Shown here piece after piece: positions 27,194 to 35,046 of a DNA stretch of 64,000 nucleotides (position 1 is its first letter; each line of letters opens with the position of its first letter). The DNA lies in contig NZ_JOCT01000001.1 in the NCBI RefSeq assembly GCF_000717875.1, positions 124,001-188,000 on the forward strand. The letters run 5' to 3'. Position numbers and translations under genes: made by a program. Origin of the DNA: Streptomyces sp. NRRL S-455. GTDB taxonomy: Bacteria > Actinomycetota > Actinomycetes > Streptomycetales > Streptomycetaceae. A model generated the notes under the pieces. It worked only from the letters and a program-made list of their open reading frames with translations, did not search any database and was not told where the DNA came from.

Positions 27194-27199
27194 GACTTT

Positions 27200-28405
27200 G
27201 TGCCGCAAATAAACAAACCCCGAACGCACAGTGCCGTGCCGGGCAACGGCCGCTCCCTCACCCGACTCCGTGTCGCGATCACCGTCTTCTTCGCCCTGGA
27301 CGGCTTCGTCTTCGCCGGCTGGGTCGTACGCATCCCCGCCATCAAGGAACAGACGAACGCCTCCGCCAGCGCCCTCGGCCTCGCCCTCCTGGGCGTCTCG
27401 GCCGGAGCCGTCGTCACCATGGTCCTCACCGGGCGCCTGTGCCGCCGTTACGGCAACCACCGGGTCACCGTGGTCTGCGCCGTCCTGCTCTCCCTCAGCG
27501 TCGCCCTGCCTCCGCTGACCCACTCGGCCCTGGCGCTCGGCCTGGTCCTGCTGCTCTTCGGCGCGGCGTACGGCGGGATCAACGTCGCCTTCAACAGCGC
27601 CGCGGTGGATCTCGTGACGGCGCTGGGGCGGCCGGTCATGCCGAGCTTCCACGCCGCGTTCAGCCTGGGCGGCATGATCGGCGCGGGGCTGGGCGGACTG
27701 GTCGCGGGCGCCCTCTCCCCCACCCGGCACCTGCTGCTGCTCACCGTCGTCGGACTGCTCGTGACCGCCGTGGCGGGCCGTACGCTCCTGCGCTGCGAGG
27801 CCCCCGTGCCGCCGGAGCGCGAGCGGCCCGAGAAGAGTGCCCCACGCCGGCTGGACGGCCGTACCCGGGGCCTGGTGCTGGTGTTCGGCCTGATCGCGGG
27901 GTGCACCGCGTACGGCGAGGGGGCGCTGGCCGACTGGGGCGCGCTGCACCTGGAACAGGACCTGGACGCCTCGCCGGGCGCGGCGGCCGTCGGCTACTCC
28001 TGCTTCGCGCTCGCCATGACGGTGGGCCGCCTGACCGGCACGACGCTCCTGGAACGCCTGGGGCGGACCAGGACCGTCGTCGTCGGCGGCACCACGGCGG
28101 CGGCCGGGATGCTGCTCGGCTCGCTCGCCCCGTCACTGTGGGCGGCCCTGCTCGGGTACGCGGTGACGGGCATCGGCCTCGCGAACCTCTTCCCCGTGGC
28201 GGTGGAACGGGCGGGCGCCCTCGCCGGCCCCGGCGGCGTCGCCACCGCCTCCACTCTGGGCTACGGCGGCATGCTGCTGGGGCCACCCGCTATCGGGTTC
28301 ATGGCGGACTGGTTCTCCCTCCCCGCCGCGCTCACCAGCGTGGCGATCCTGGCGGCCCTGGCCGCGGGCATCGGTCTCGCGACCCACCGCGCCTGGGGCC
28401 GCTGA
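27200..28405 (+). CDS. MFS transporter, MosC/YbjJ-like
   Basis: Twelve-helix major facilitator, 401 aa. The first helix is VAITVFFALDGFVFAGWVVRIPAIKEQ, followed by the loop GRLCRRYGNHRVTVV (motif A). The ALGLALLGVSAGAV and GGINVAFNSAAVDLV segments resemble the MosC/YbjJ group. Substrate unknown; export of a small metabolite is likely. Divergent from the GCS2-type ligase, 87 bp between starts, so the two may be co-regulated. Confidence 0.85.
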   Translation: MPQINKPRTHSAVPGNGRSLTRLRVAITVFFALDGFVFAGWVVRIPAIKEQTNASASALGLALLGVSAGAVVTMVLTGRLCRRYGNHRVTVVCAVLLSLSVALPPLTHSALALGLVLLLFGAAYGGINVAFNSAAVDLVTALGRPVMPSFHAAFSLGGMIGAGLGGLVAGALSPTRHLLLLTVVGLLVTAVAGRTLLRCEAPVPPERERPEKSAPRRLDGRTRGLVLVFGLIAGCTAYGEGALADWGALHLEQDLDASPGAAAVGYSCFALAMTVGRLTGTTLLERLGRTRTVVVGGTTAAAGMLLGSLAPSLWAALLGYAVTGIGLANLFPVAVERAGALAGPGGVATASTLGYGGMLLGPPAIGFMADWFSLPAALTSVAILAALAAGIGLATHRAWGR

Positions 28406-28484
28406 CGCGCCGGCTCACACACCCCGGGCGGCTGAGCGCGCACGCGTGCTCACGCCCCGCGGCGCGTTCAGCCGCCCGCCGGGC

Positions 28485-28697
28485 TCAGGCGTCGGGTGCC
28501 GTGTGAACCCGCCGGCCCTCGACGCAGGTCTGCAGGACACGCGTGGTGGCGATCTCCTCTGGCGGCCCAGCGAACGGATCACGGTCCAGGCCGACGAGAT
28601 CGGCCGACTTGCCGGCCGTGATGCTGCCCGTGCTGCCGTCGAGGTGGTTCACATGGGCGCTGCCCGCTGTGTACGCGGCGACGAGGAGGCGGTGGAC
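28485..28697 (-). pseudogene. C-terminal fragment of an amidohydrolase (YtcJ-like)
   Basis: Reading the minus strand from about 28697 gives AAYTAGSAHVNHLDGSTGSI, GKSADLVGLDRDPFAG and IATTRVLQTCVEGRRV, ending in a TGA at 28485. This is the characteristic C-terminus of metal-dependent amidohydrolases (VNHLD-x-TGS, GK-ADL-LDRDPF). No start or N-terminal metal-binding part exists upstream, where the SDR gene begins. It is a truncated relic of a ~500-aa enzyme. Confidence 0.72.
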
Positions 28698-28897
28698 CTG
28701 GTGCTGGAGGCACTGGCGGCACGGGCCCGGGCCGGGGGATGAGACCCGGCTCCTGCCTTGCCGGTCGCCCGCGACCTGGCGTCGCCGCCGAGGGGCGGCC
28801 GGCGTTCCTTCGAGGTGATCGGCATCCCGGCATCGGGGTACCCGGGGCTTCGCCCGTTGTGATCACCGGGCTCAGCCATGGACGAGGAGGCAGACCC

Positions 28898-29776
28898 GTG
28901 ACCGAACAACAGCACCCCGGCGAGCAGCACCCGACCCCGGAGTTCCCCTCCCAGGACCAGCCGCACCCGGGCTGGACCGGTCCCATGGACCCGCCCCCGG
29001 ACCATGGTGAGGAGTCCTACCGGGGCAGTGGCCGGCTGGCGGGCCGCAAGGCCGTGATCACCGGCGGGGACTCCGGGATCGGCCGCGCGGTCGCCCTGGC
29101 GTTCGCCCGCGAGGGAGCCGACGTGCTCTTCACCCATCTGGACGACGAGAAGGACGACGCCGCCGAGACCGCCCGGCTGGTCGAGGGAGCCGGCCGGCGG
29201 GCCGTGCCCGTCTCCTGCGACGTGCGGGAGGAGGAGAACTGCCGGGCTTTGATCGACCGTGCAGTGGAGGAGTTCGGCCGGATCGACGTCCTGGTGAACA
29301 ACGCGGCGTACCAGATGTCGCAGCCCGACGGCATCGAGGCGATCTCCACCGAGCAGTTCGACCGAGTGATGCGCACCAACCTGTACGGCATGTTCTGGCT
29401 GTGCAAGCTGGCGCTGCCGCACATCCCGGAGGGCGGCAGCATCATCAACTCCACGTCGGTGCAGGCGTACAAGCCCAGTCCGCACCTGCTGGACTACGCG
29501 ACGACGAAGGGCGCGATCGTCACCTTCACGCAGGGACTGGCACAGATGCTCATCGACCGCGGCATCCGCGTCAACGCCGTCGCGCCCGGCCCGGTGTGGA
29601 CGCCGCTGATCCCGGCGACACTGCCGGACACGCAGACGTTCGGCAAGCAGGCGCCCATCGGACGGCCCGCGCAGCCGGCCGAGATGGCCCCGGCGTACGT
29701 CTTCCTGGCCTCCCAGGAGGCGTCGTACATCACGGCCGAGATCGTCAACGCGACGGGTGGGACACCGCTGCCGTAG
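28898..29776 (+). CDS. SDR-family oxidoreductase (YghA/YhdF-like)
   Basis: 292-aa NAD(P)-dependent short-chain dehydrogenase. A hydrophilic Pro/Gln-rich N-terminus (~45 residues) precedes the Rossmann motif VITGGDSGIGRAVALAFAREGADV. NNAAYQM is the family NNAG motif, and the catalytic Ser-Tyr-Lys reads STSVQ...YATTKGAI. The GTG at 28898 is supported by GAGGAGG seven bases upstream; longer starts give shadow sequence. The extended N-terminus is shared with stress-response SDRs such as the general-stress GsiD/YhdF group. Substrate unknown. Confidence 0.9.
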   Translation: MTEQQHPGEQHPTPEFPSQDQPHPGWTGPMDPPPDHGEESYRGSGRLAGRKAVITGGDSGIGRAVALAFAREGADVLFTHLDDEKDDAAETARLVEGAGRRAVPVSCDVREEENCRALIDRAVEEFGRIDVLVNNAAYQMSQPDGIEAISTEQFDRVMRTNLYGMFWLCKLALPHIPEGGSIINSTSVQAYKPSPHLLDYATTKGAIVTFTQGLAQMLIDRGIRVNAVAPGPVWTPLIPATLPDTQTFGKQAPIGRPAQPAEMAPAYVFLASQEASYITAEIVNATGGTPLP

Positions 29777-29841
29777 TCGCCCGGGCTCACCCGCCGTAAA
29801 TCCTGAGCCTCGAGGACGCTTCATAGGGCAGACTCGGCGCC

Positions 29842-30570
29842 ATGGAGACCGCCGAGTTCCTGGAAGCGCTGGAGACAGAGGGCCGGTTGCTGGCCGAGGC
29901 CGCCGAGCAGGCGGGGACGGACGCGAAGGTGCCGACGTGCCCGGAGTGGCAGGTGCGCGACCTGCTGCGGCACACGGGGGCGGTGCACCGCTGGGCCGCC
30001 GCCTACGTCGCGGAACGGCTCACCGAGCGCCGGCCCCTGACCGAACCCACCGGCCTGGACGGCGCGGAGCTCGTGGCCTGGTACCGCGACAGCCACCGCC
30101 GGCTCGTCGGCACCCTGGCCGGCGCTTCGCCCGACGTGGAGTGCTGGGCCTTCCTCCCGGCGCCTTCCCCGCTGGCCTTCTGGGCCCGTCGGCAGGCGCA
30201 CGAGACGGCCGTGCACCGGGTCGACGCGGAGTCCGCACGCGGGGGCGGTACGACCGCGCTCGCCCCGGACTTCGCGACCGACGGCATCGACGAACTCCTG
30301 CGCGGCTTCCACGCCCGCTCCCGGAGCCGGGTCCGCACCCCCGAGCCGCGCGTGCTGCACGTGCGCGCGGAGGACACCGGCGCGGTGTGGACCGTGCGGC
30401 TGTCCCCGGAACCGCCCGTGACCACGCCGGGCGCGTCCGGGGAGGCCGAGTGCGAACTCTCGGGCCCGGCGGAGCAGTTGTACCTGGCGCTGTGGAACCG
30501 GGCACCCTTGCCGAGCGTCACGGGCGACCAGGCGCTCGCCACGCTGTGGCGGGAGACGTCTGCGGTCTGA
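29842..30570 (+). CDS. Mycothiol-dependent maleylpyruvate isomerase family protein
   Basis: 242-aa protein with the MDMPI N-terminal DinB-like four-helix bundle. The metal-binding His pattern is visible as VRDLLRHTGAVHRWAA and, later, RRQAHETAVHRVDAE. A C-terminal MDMPI_C domain starts near residue 160. Family members use mycothiol in conjugation or isomerisation reactions, but most paralogues such as this one are uncharacterised. ATG at 29842. Separated by 65 bp from the SDR gene. Confidence 0.85.
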   Translation: METAEFLEALETEGRLLAEAAEQAGTDAKVPTCPEWQVRDLLRHTGAVHRWAAAYVAERLTERRPLTEPTGLDGAELVAWYRDSHRRLVGTLAGASPDVECWAFLPAPSPLAFWARRQAHETAVHRVDAESARGGGTTALAPDFATDGIDELLRGFHARSRSRVRTPEPRVLHVRAEDTGAVWTVRLSPEPPVTTPGASGEAECELSGPAEQLYLALWNRAPLPSVTGDQALATLWRETSAV

Positions 30571-30684
30571 AGTGCCGACCTGCCCTGCCCTCCCCTGCCC
30601 CGCGAGATCGTGATCTACGGCCGCGAGACCTAGACTGGGCACAGTGGTCATTCCGGGCACCTTCGGATGGGGAGATGGTGCGTG

Positions 30685-31140
30685 ATGACACAGGACGGCG
30701 TGCTGGGACTGCATCTGCGGCGCACCCTGGACGGATCCCTCCCGGTCGTGTTCCGAGAGCTCACCGAACCCCGGGAACTGGCCCGCTGGTGGGGCCCGGA
30801 CGGGTTCACCGTTCCGAGCGTGGAGAGTGACCTCCGCCCAGGCGGTGCCTACCGGATCGCGATGCAGCCGCCGGAAGGCGAACTGTTCTACCTGGTGGGC
30901 GAGTTCATCGAGGTCGAGTCCCCGCGACGCCTCTCGTACACCTTCCGCTGGGAGGATCCCGACCCGGAGGACCAGGAGACGGTGGTGACGCTGTCGCTTC
31001 ACGCCATCGACGCCGAACGGTCGGAACTGGTCCTCGACCAGGGCGACTTCGCCACGGAACGGCGGCGGGCACTCCACGAGGAGGGCTGGAGTCAGGGCCT
31101 CGGCAAGCTCGGGGAACTGCTCGCGTCACAACTGGCTTGA
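30685..31140 (+). CDS. SRPBCC/AHSA1-family protein
   Basis: 151-aa START-like (SRPBCC) protein. The AHSA1 pattern reads LPVVFRELTEPRELARWWGPDGFTVPS, then DLRPGGAYRIAMQPPEGE and RLSYTFRWEDPDPEDQETVVT. The fold makes a hydrophobic ligand pocket; ligand unknown. ATG at 30685, with GGGGAG nine bases upstream; ATG at 30667 and GTG at 30682 are alternatives. Its 3' end overlaps the MarR gene by 49 bp in antisense orientation. Confidence 0.82.
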   Translation: MTQDGVLGLHLRRTLDGSLPVVFRELTEPRELARWWGPDGFTVPSVESDLRPGGAYRIAMQPPEGELFYLVGEFIEVESPRRLSYTFRWEDPDPEDQETVVTLSLHAIDAERSELVLDQGDFATERRRALHEEGWSQGLGKLGELLASQLA

Positions 31141-31565
31141 TCCGTGTCCGAGCCGAGCCCCGGACGGGGTCGGTCGTCCGCCAGCATCCTCGCCAGTACC
31201 GCGCGCTGCACCGGCAGCACTTCACCGTGCAGCGCGCGCCCCTTCGCGGTGAGCGCGACCTTGACGCCCCGCCGGTCCTCGGAGCACATGCCGCGCTCGA
31301 CGAGCCCTTCCTTCTCCAGCCGGGCGACCAGCCGCGACAGGGCGCTCTGGCTCAGATGGACCCGCTCGGAGATCTCCTGGACCCGGTAGGAAGGGGTGCC
31401 GTTCGACGCCCGGCACCCGGCGAGGACGTCGAGCACCTCGAAGTCACTGGCGCACAGGCCGTGGCCGTGCAGGACCCGGTCGAGTTCGCACTGCGTACGC
31501 GCGTGCAGCGCCAGAATGCCCCGCCACTGTTCCACGAGCGCCTGCTCGGCCTGCTTCGCCGTCAT
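31092..31565 (-). CDS. MarR-family transcriptional regulator
   Basis: 157-aa regulator. The winged helix is VQEISERVHLSQSALSRLVARLEKEGLVERG, followed by the wing SEDRRGVKVALTAKGRAL, both textbook MarR. It diverges from an EmrB-type drug exporter across 86 bp that hold two tandem ATGCANNTGCAT palindromes, the usual arrangement of a repressor that is released by a toxic phenolic or drug. ATG at 31565; the longer frame would reach into the operator and is rejected. The C-terminal tail is antisense to the SRPBCC gene. Confidence 0.9.
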   Translation of the reverse strand: MTAKQAEQALVEQWRGILALHARTQCELDRVLHGHGLCASDFEVLDVLAGCRASNGTPSYRVQEISERVHLSQSALSRLVARLEKEGLVERGMCSEDRRGVKVALTAKGRALHGEVLPVQRAVLARMLADDRPRPGLGSDTDQASCDASSSPSLPRP

Positions 31566-31610
31566 GCGCGGCACCGTAACAGAAAGCCGAGTTTGTTGCA
31601 CGTAAATTAA

Positions 31611-31637
31611 ATGCACTTGCATCTCATGCAGGTGCAT
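31611..31637. promoter_or_regulatory. MarR operator: two tandem palindromes
   Basis: ATGCACTTGCAT (31611-31622) and ATGCAGGTGCAT (31626-31637), each a perfect inverted repeat of ATGCA around two bases, with centres 15 bp apart. Together they form a larger near-palindrome. They fill the space between the divergent MarR and MFS starts, the AT-rich stretch expected of a MarR target. Confidence 0.75.
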
Positions 31638-31651
31638 GTAAGGTCCCGGGC

Positions 31652-33133
31652 ATGACCTCTCCGCTCATCACCCCGGCGTCCGACGGGCGTTGGACTCCCC
31701 GGCTCTGGGGCACACTGCTCGTTCTCTGCGCCGCGATGTTCCTGGACGCCCTGGACGTGTCCATGGTCGGCGTCGCGCTGCCGTCCATCGGCGCCGACCT
31801 CGGCCTGTCCACCTCGGCACTGCAGTGGATCGTCAGCGGCTACATCCTGGGCTACGGCGGCCTGCTGCTCCTCGGCGGCCGGGCCGCCGACCTGCTGGGC
31901 CGGCGCCAGGTGTTCCTGGTGGCCCTGGGCGTCTTCGCGCTGGCCTCGCTGCTCGGCGGCATCGTCGACTCGGGACCGCTGCTCATCGCCAGCCGCTTCA
32001 TCAAGGGCCTGAGCGCGGCCTTCACGGCCCCGGCCGGCCTGTCGATCATCACGACGACGTTCCCCGAAGGTCCGTTGCGCAACCGCGCCTTGGCCATCTA
32101 CACCACCTGCGGTGCCACCGGCTACTCGATGGGGCTGGTCTTCTCCGGCCTGCTCACCGAGGCCAGTTGGCGGCTCACGATGCTGCTGCCCGCCCCCATC
32201 GCGCTGATCGCCCTGCTCGTGGGCCTGAAGCTGCTGCCGCGCAGCGAGCGCGAGCGCGGTGAGGGAGGTTACGACATCCCGGGCGCCATCCTCGGCACCG
32301 CCTCGATGCTGCTGCTCGTCTTCACCGTCGTCGAGGCGCCCGAGGTGGGCTGGGCGTCGGCCCGGACCGTCCTGTCCTTCGCCGCCGTGGCGGTGATGCT
32401 GGCGGCCTTCGTCGCCGTCGAACGGCGCAGCCCCAGCCCGCTCATCCGGCTCGGCGTGCTGCGCTCGGGCCCGCAGGTGCGCGCCCAGCTGGGAGCGTTG
32501 ACCTTCGTCGGCAGCTACATCGGCTTCCAGTTCCTGGTCACGCTGTACATGCAGCAACTGCTCGGCTGGTCCGCGCTGCACACGGCCCTGGCCTTCCTGC
32601 CGGCCGGTGCGCTGGTGGCGCTGTCCGCGACGAAGGTGGGGGCCGTCATCGACCGGTTCGGCACGGCCCGGCTGATCGTGCTCGGCTTCGCCCTGATGGT
32701 CACCGGCTATGTACTGTTCCTGCGCATCGACCTCGATCCGGTCTACGCGGCGGTGATCCTGCCGACGATGCTGCTGGTCGGCTCGGGCTTCGCGCTGACC
32801 TTCCCGTCCCTCAACGTGCAGGCCACCAACGGCGTCGACGAGCACGAGCAGGGCATGGTGTCCGGGCTGCTCAACACCTCGGTCCAGGTGGGCGGCGCGA
32901 TCTTCCTCGCCGTGGTGACGGCGGTGGTGACCGCGAACGCCCCCGAGAACGCCGGCGCTTCCCCGCAGGCCGTCCTCGACAGCTACCGGCCCGGCCTGAC
33001 GGTCGTGACACTGATCGCCCTCGCCGGTCTGCTCATCACCCTCACGGGCCTGCGGACCCGCCGCGAACAGCAGTCCGTGGTGGTCGCCAAGTCCACCCCC
33101 AGGGAGGCGGAGCGCGTCGTCGTACGAGACTAG
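31652..33133 (+). CDS. Drug-resistance MFS transporter, EmrB/QacA (DHA2) type
   Basis: 493-aa exporter with about 14 transmembrane helices. It opens LVLCAAMFLDALDVSMVGVALPSIGADL, the DHA2 motif with a conserved Asp pair in TM1, followed by motif A GGRAADLLGRRQVFL. Drug-proton antiport across the cytoplasmic membrane is the family role; substrate unknown. The start is 14 bp after the MarR palindromes, so the MarR protein is likely its repressor. A 14-bp-stem terminator follows. Confidence 0.9.
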   Translation: MTSPLITPASDGRWTPRLWGTLLVLCAAMFLDALDVSMVGVALPSIGADLGLSTSALQWIVSGYILGYGGLLLLGGRAADLLGRRQVFLVALGVFALASLLGGIVDSGPLLIASRFIKGLSAAFTAPAGLSIITTTFPEGPLRNRALAIYTTCGATGYSMGLVFSGLLTEASWRLTMLLPAPIALIALLVGLKLLPRSERERGEGGYDIPGAILGTASMLLLVFTVVEAPEVGWASARTVLSFAAVAVMLAAFVAVERRSPSPLIRLGVLRSGPQVRAQLGALTFVGSYIGFQFLVTLYMQQLLGWSALHTALAFLPAGALVALSATKVGAVIDRFGTARLIVLGFALMVTGYVLFLRIDLDPVYAAVILPTMLLVGSGFALTFPSLNVQATNGVDEHEQGMVSGLLNTSVQVGGAIFLAVVTAVVTANAPENAGASPQAVLDSYRPGLTVVTLIALAGLLITLTGLRTRREQQSVVVAKSTPREAERVVVRD

Positions 33134-33166
33134 GGGGTTTCGACCCTCAGGGGGGCGTCTCCGACG

Positions 33167-33202
33167 GTGCGCCCGGCGGGCTGCCTTGCCCGCCGGGCGC
33201 AC
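33167..33202 (+). terminator. Terminator after the EmrB-type transporter
   Basis: Perfect 14-bp stem GTGCGCCCGGCGGG (33167-33180) with its complement (33189-33202) around an 8-base loop, 33 bases after the stop. No U-tract. Confidence 0.8.
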
Positions 33203-33245
33203 TCCTGTCGACTCGCCGCATGACACATGACGGGAAAGGCGTACC

Positions 33246-33410
33246 CAGGCCGAACGGGACGCGATCACCGTCGAGATCGGGTACGCGCTGTGCAGTACGG
33301 CCTTCGCGGCAGGCCCGCTCTTCCTCGTAGCGGGCCTGCCCCAGGGCCTGACCCGGGACGGGTTCGACTTCACCCGCAACGCCAATACGATGACGCCTTG
33401 CGGGCCCTGA
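33246..33410 (+). pseudogene. N-terminal fragment of a DUF998-like membrane protein
   Basis: The frame from 33246 to a TGA at 33408 reads EIGYALCSTAFAAGPLFLVAGL followed by LTRDGFDFTRNAN. This matches the first helix and the xGxDxxRxxxS motif of DUF998 membrane proteins, but it is cut off after the motif and lacks a start. In another frame, a second short tail (YDDALRALSTVIGSD, ending at 33451) begins, perhaps the end of an unrelated gene. The region 33203-33498 is thus a patch of decayed sequence. Confidence 0.45.
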
Positions 33411-33498
33411 GCACGGTTATCGGCTCCGACGTCGACGACACGCGCGCATGAGCACTACCAGGCGCGGCCTGCTGGGCTGAAGGAGGGGGAAGCGGTTC

Positions 33499-34107
33499 AT
33501 GGAAAGGTTCGAGACGGAGAGTCTGGCGCTCATGCCTGGCCAGAAGGTTCAGGCCACGGTCCTCAGCCATCACCCTTGGGGCGTGGTCGTTGAGATCGTC
33601 GGTTACGAGAACGCCGGTCTGTCAGCCTCTATCGACATGATCCAGCAGTTCTCCCGGACCACGAGCAGCCATGACGAACTACTCGCTCTCTTTCCACCCA
33701 TCGGTTCGCAGATCGATGCAGTGATCGAGCAAATCCACCGCTGGCATCCACCGGTATCAGTACGGCTCAGCATCCGACCTGCCGACCTTGAGTCGCTGAC
33801 CTGGAACTGCGACTTCTGTGGTGAAGGGATCACGTTGAGCCCAGGTGGAGACGCCCTCGTCCTGGACTCGCGGAGCAACGACGGTCCAGGAAGCCACACC
33901 CTCATCTCCCACCGGCACTGCCTGGCCAAGCGAATCCGCCCGGACAACACCGGAGAGCGGGCGCGAGCATTGAAGATCGGGAAGATGCACGACGGGGTCG
34001 TTGCCGGCGATGACGCCGCGGTTGCCGAAGCCGTCTTGAGCGACACTGGAGCGCCTGCTGCTGCCCGCCGGAGTCGTCGGCCAGGCCACAGCAGCCTCGA
34101 CTTGTAG
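33499..34107 (+). CDS. S1-like and zinc-ribbon protein of unknown function
   Basis: 202-aa hypothetical. The N-terminal ~45 residues (LMPGQKVQATVLSHHPWGVVVEIVG) look like an S1/OB-fold RNA-binding strand pattern. After a helical middle (~50-95) comes a candidate zinc ribbon: CDFC near residue 111 and SHRHC near 141, two Cys pairs with a His. The C-terminus is basic and disordered. ATG at 33499 after GGAGGGGGAAGCGG. Codon use is less GC-biased than the neighbours, suggesting later acquisition. No family could be named. Confidence 0.6.
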   Translation: MERFETESLALMPGQKVQATVLSHHPWGVVVEIVGYENAGLSASIDMIQQFSRTTSSHDELLALFPPIGSQIDAVIEQIHRWHPPVSVRLSIRPADLESLTWNCDFCGEGITLSPGGDALVLDSRSNDGPGSHTLISHRHCLAKRIRPDNTGERARALKIGKMHDGVVAGDDAAVAEAVLSDTGAPAAARRSRRPGHSSLDL

Positions 34108-34125
34108 GCGGGCACGACCAGTTGG

Positions 34126-34158
34126 GGGGCCGGCCCCGCAGGGACGCCTCTCGAGGCG
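34126..34158. terminator. Candidate bidirectional terminator
   Basis: GGGGCCGGCCCC (34126-34137) and CGCCTCTCGAGGCG (34145-34158) are two short palindromes between the convergent S1-like gene and the TetR gene. Only 6-bp stems, so termination is tentative. Confidence 0.4.
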
Positions 34159-34165
34159 CAGGGCT

Positions 34166-34876
34166 CTATGAAGCCGGCCCCCGCTGCGGATACACCAGCC
34201 CCACCCCATGGGCGAGCTGTCCCACCGCGTGCCGGAAGAACGTCGCACGGTCCTCCACGACCCGGTTGAACTGACCGAACAGCTCGAACCCGACCAGCCC
34301 GAACAGCTGGGCCCATGCCGCGACGAGGGTCGTCACCGTCTCGGGCGGGAGGTCGGGGGCGAGGTCGGCGGCCATCCGCTCGGCCTCCGGGCGCAGGTCG
34401 GCCGGAAGCGAAGGCCTGGCCAGGCCGTGGCCTCGGTAGGCGTCGCGCACGATGCCGAAGAACAGCAGCCCCACGCGGGCGGCCGGCGGGACGGTGGTCT
34501 CGGGGGCCGTGTAGCCGGGGACGGGCGACCCGTAGATGAGCGCGTACTCGTGCGGACGGTCGAGCGCCCAGCCCCGCACGGCCTCGCACACCGCGATCCA
34601 CCGCTGCAGGGGGCCCGAGCCGGCGTTCGCGTCGTGCGCGGCCTCGGCAGCCTCACCGAGGGAGTCATAGGCGTCGATGATGAGGGCGGTCAGCAGGTCG
34701 TCACGGCTCGGGAAGTAGCGGTACAGCGCGGAGGAGACCATGCCGAGCTCGCGGGCCACGGCCCGCAGCGAGAGCCTGGCGGCCCCCTCGGCCGCGAGCT
34801 GTCTGCGGGCCTCGTCCTTGATGGCCGCGGTGACTTCGATCCTGGCCCGGGCACGGGCGCCCTGTGCGGTGCTCAT
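34166..34876 (-). CDS. TetR-family transcriptional regulator
   Basis: 236-aa repressor. The helix-turn-helix is LSLRAVARELGMVSSALYRYFPSRDDLLTALI (residues ~37-68), typical TetR with the YRYFPSRDDLL end. The C-terminal ligand domain (TetR_C_33-like) includes ARVGLLFFGIVRDAYRGHGL. The ATG at 34876 lacks a good ribosome-binding site. It diverges from a deazaflavin-dependent oxidoreductase gene; two GAGAGCA...TGCTCTC-type palindromes fill the gap and are likely its operators. Confidence 0.88.
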   Translation of the reverse strand: MSTAQGARARARIEVTAAIKDEARRQLAAEGAARLSLRAVARELGMVSSALYRYFPSRDDLLTALIIDAYDSLGEAAEAAHDANAGSGPLQRWIAVCEAVRGWALDRPHEYALIYGSPVPGYTAPETTVPPAARVGLLFFGIVRDAYRGHGLARPSLPADLRPEAERMAADLAPDLPPETVTTLVAAWAQLFGLVGFELFGQFNRVVEDRATFFRHAVGQLAHGVGLVYPQRGPAS

Positions 34877-34936
34877 GGAGGGCAGTGTGCCACGAAAGCA
34901 GAGCAGTGCACACAAAGGAGAGCGGCGAACTAAAAC

Positions 34937-34951
34937 GAGAGCAGCGCTCTT
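34937..34951. promoter_or_regulatory. TetR operator A
   Basis: GAGAGCAGCGCTCTT, a 15-bp inverted repeat with one mismatch, between the TetR and nitroreductase-family genes. Further half sites occur near 34880-34910 and 35012-35026. Confidence 0.65.
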
Positions 34952-34992
34952 GCTTTGTGGTTCGAGCCTCAGGCAGACTGAGAGCACCGAAC

Positions 34993-35007
34993 GAGAGCAG
35001 TGCTCTC
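34993..35007. promoter_or_regulatory. TetR operator B
   Basis: GAGAGCAGTGCTCTC, a perfect 15-bp inverted repeat around one central base, 40 bp before the ATG of the oxidoreductase. Same consensus as site A, 56 bp away. Confidence 0.7.
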
Positions 35008-35046
35008 AGAAGAGAGCGCCGCTCCACAACCAAACAGGGGAACGCC

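Noticed and set aside
27113..27949. N-terminal extension of the GCS2-type ligase
   Set aside because: It runs antisense through the MFS gene and has low-complexity Gly/Arg/Gln sequence; family length and the GGGAGGGG site support the ATG at 27112.
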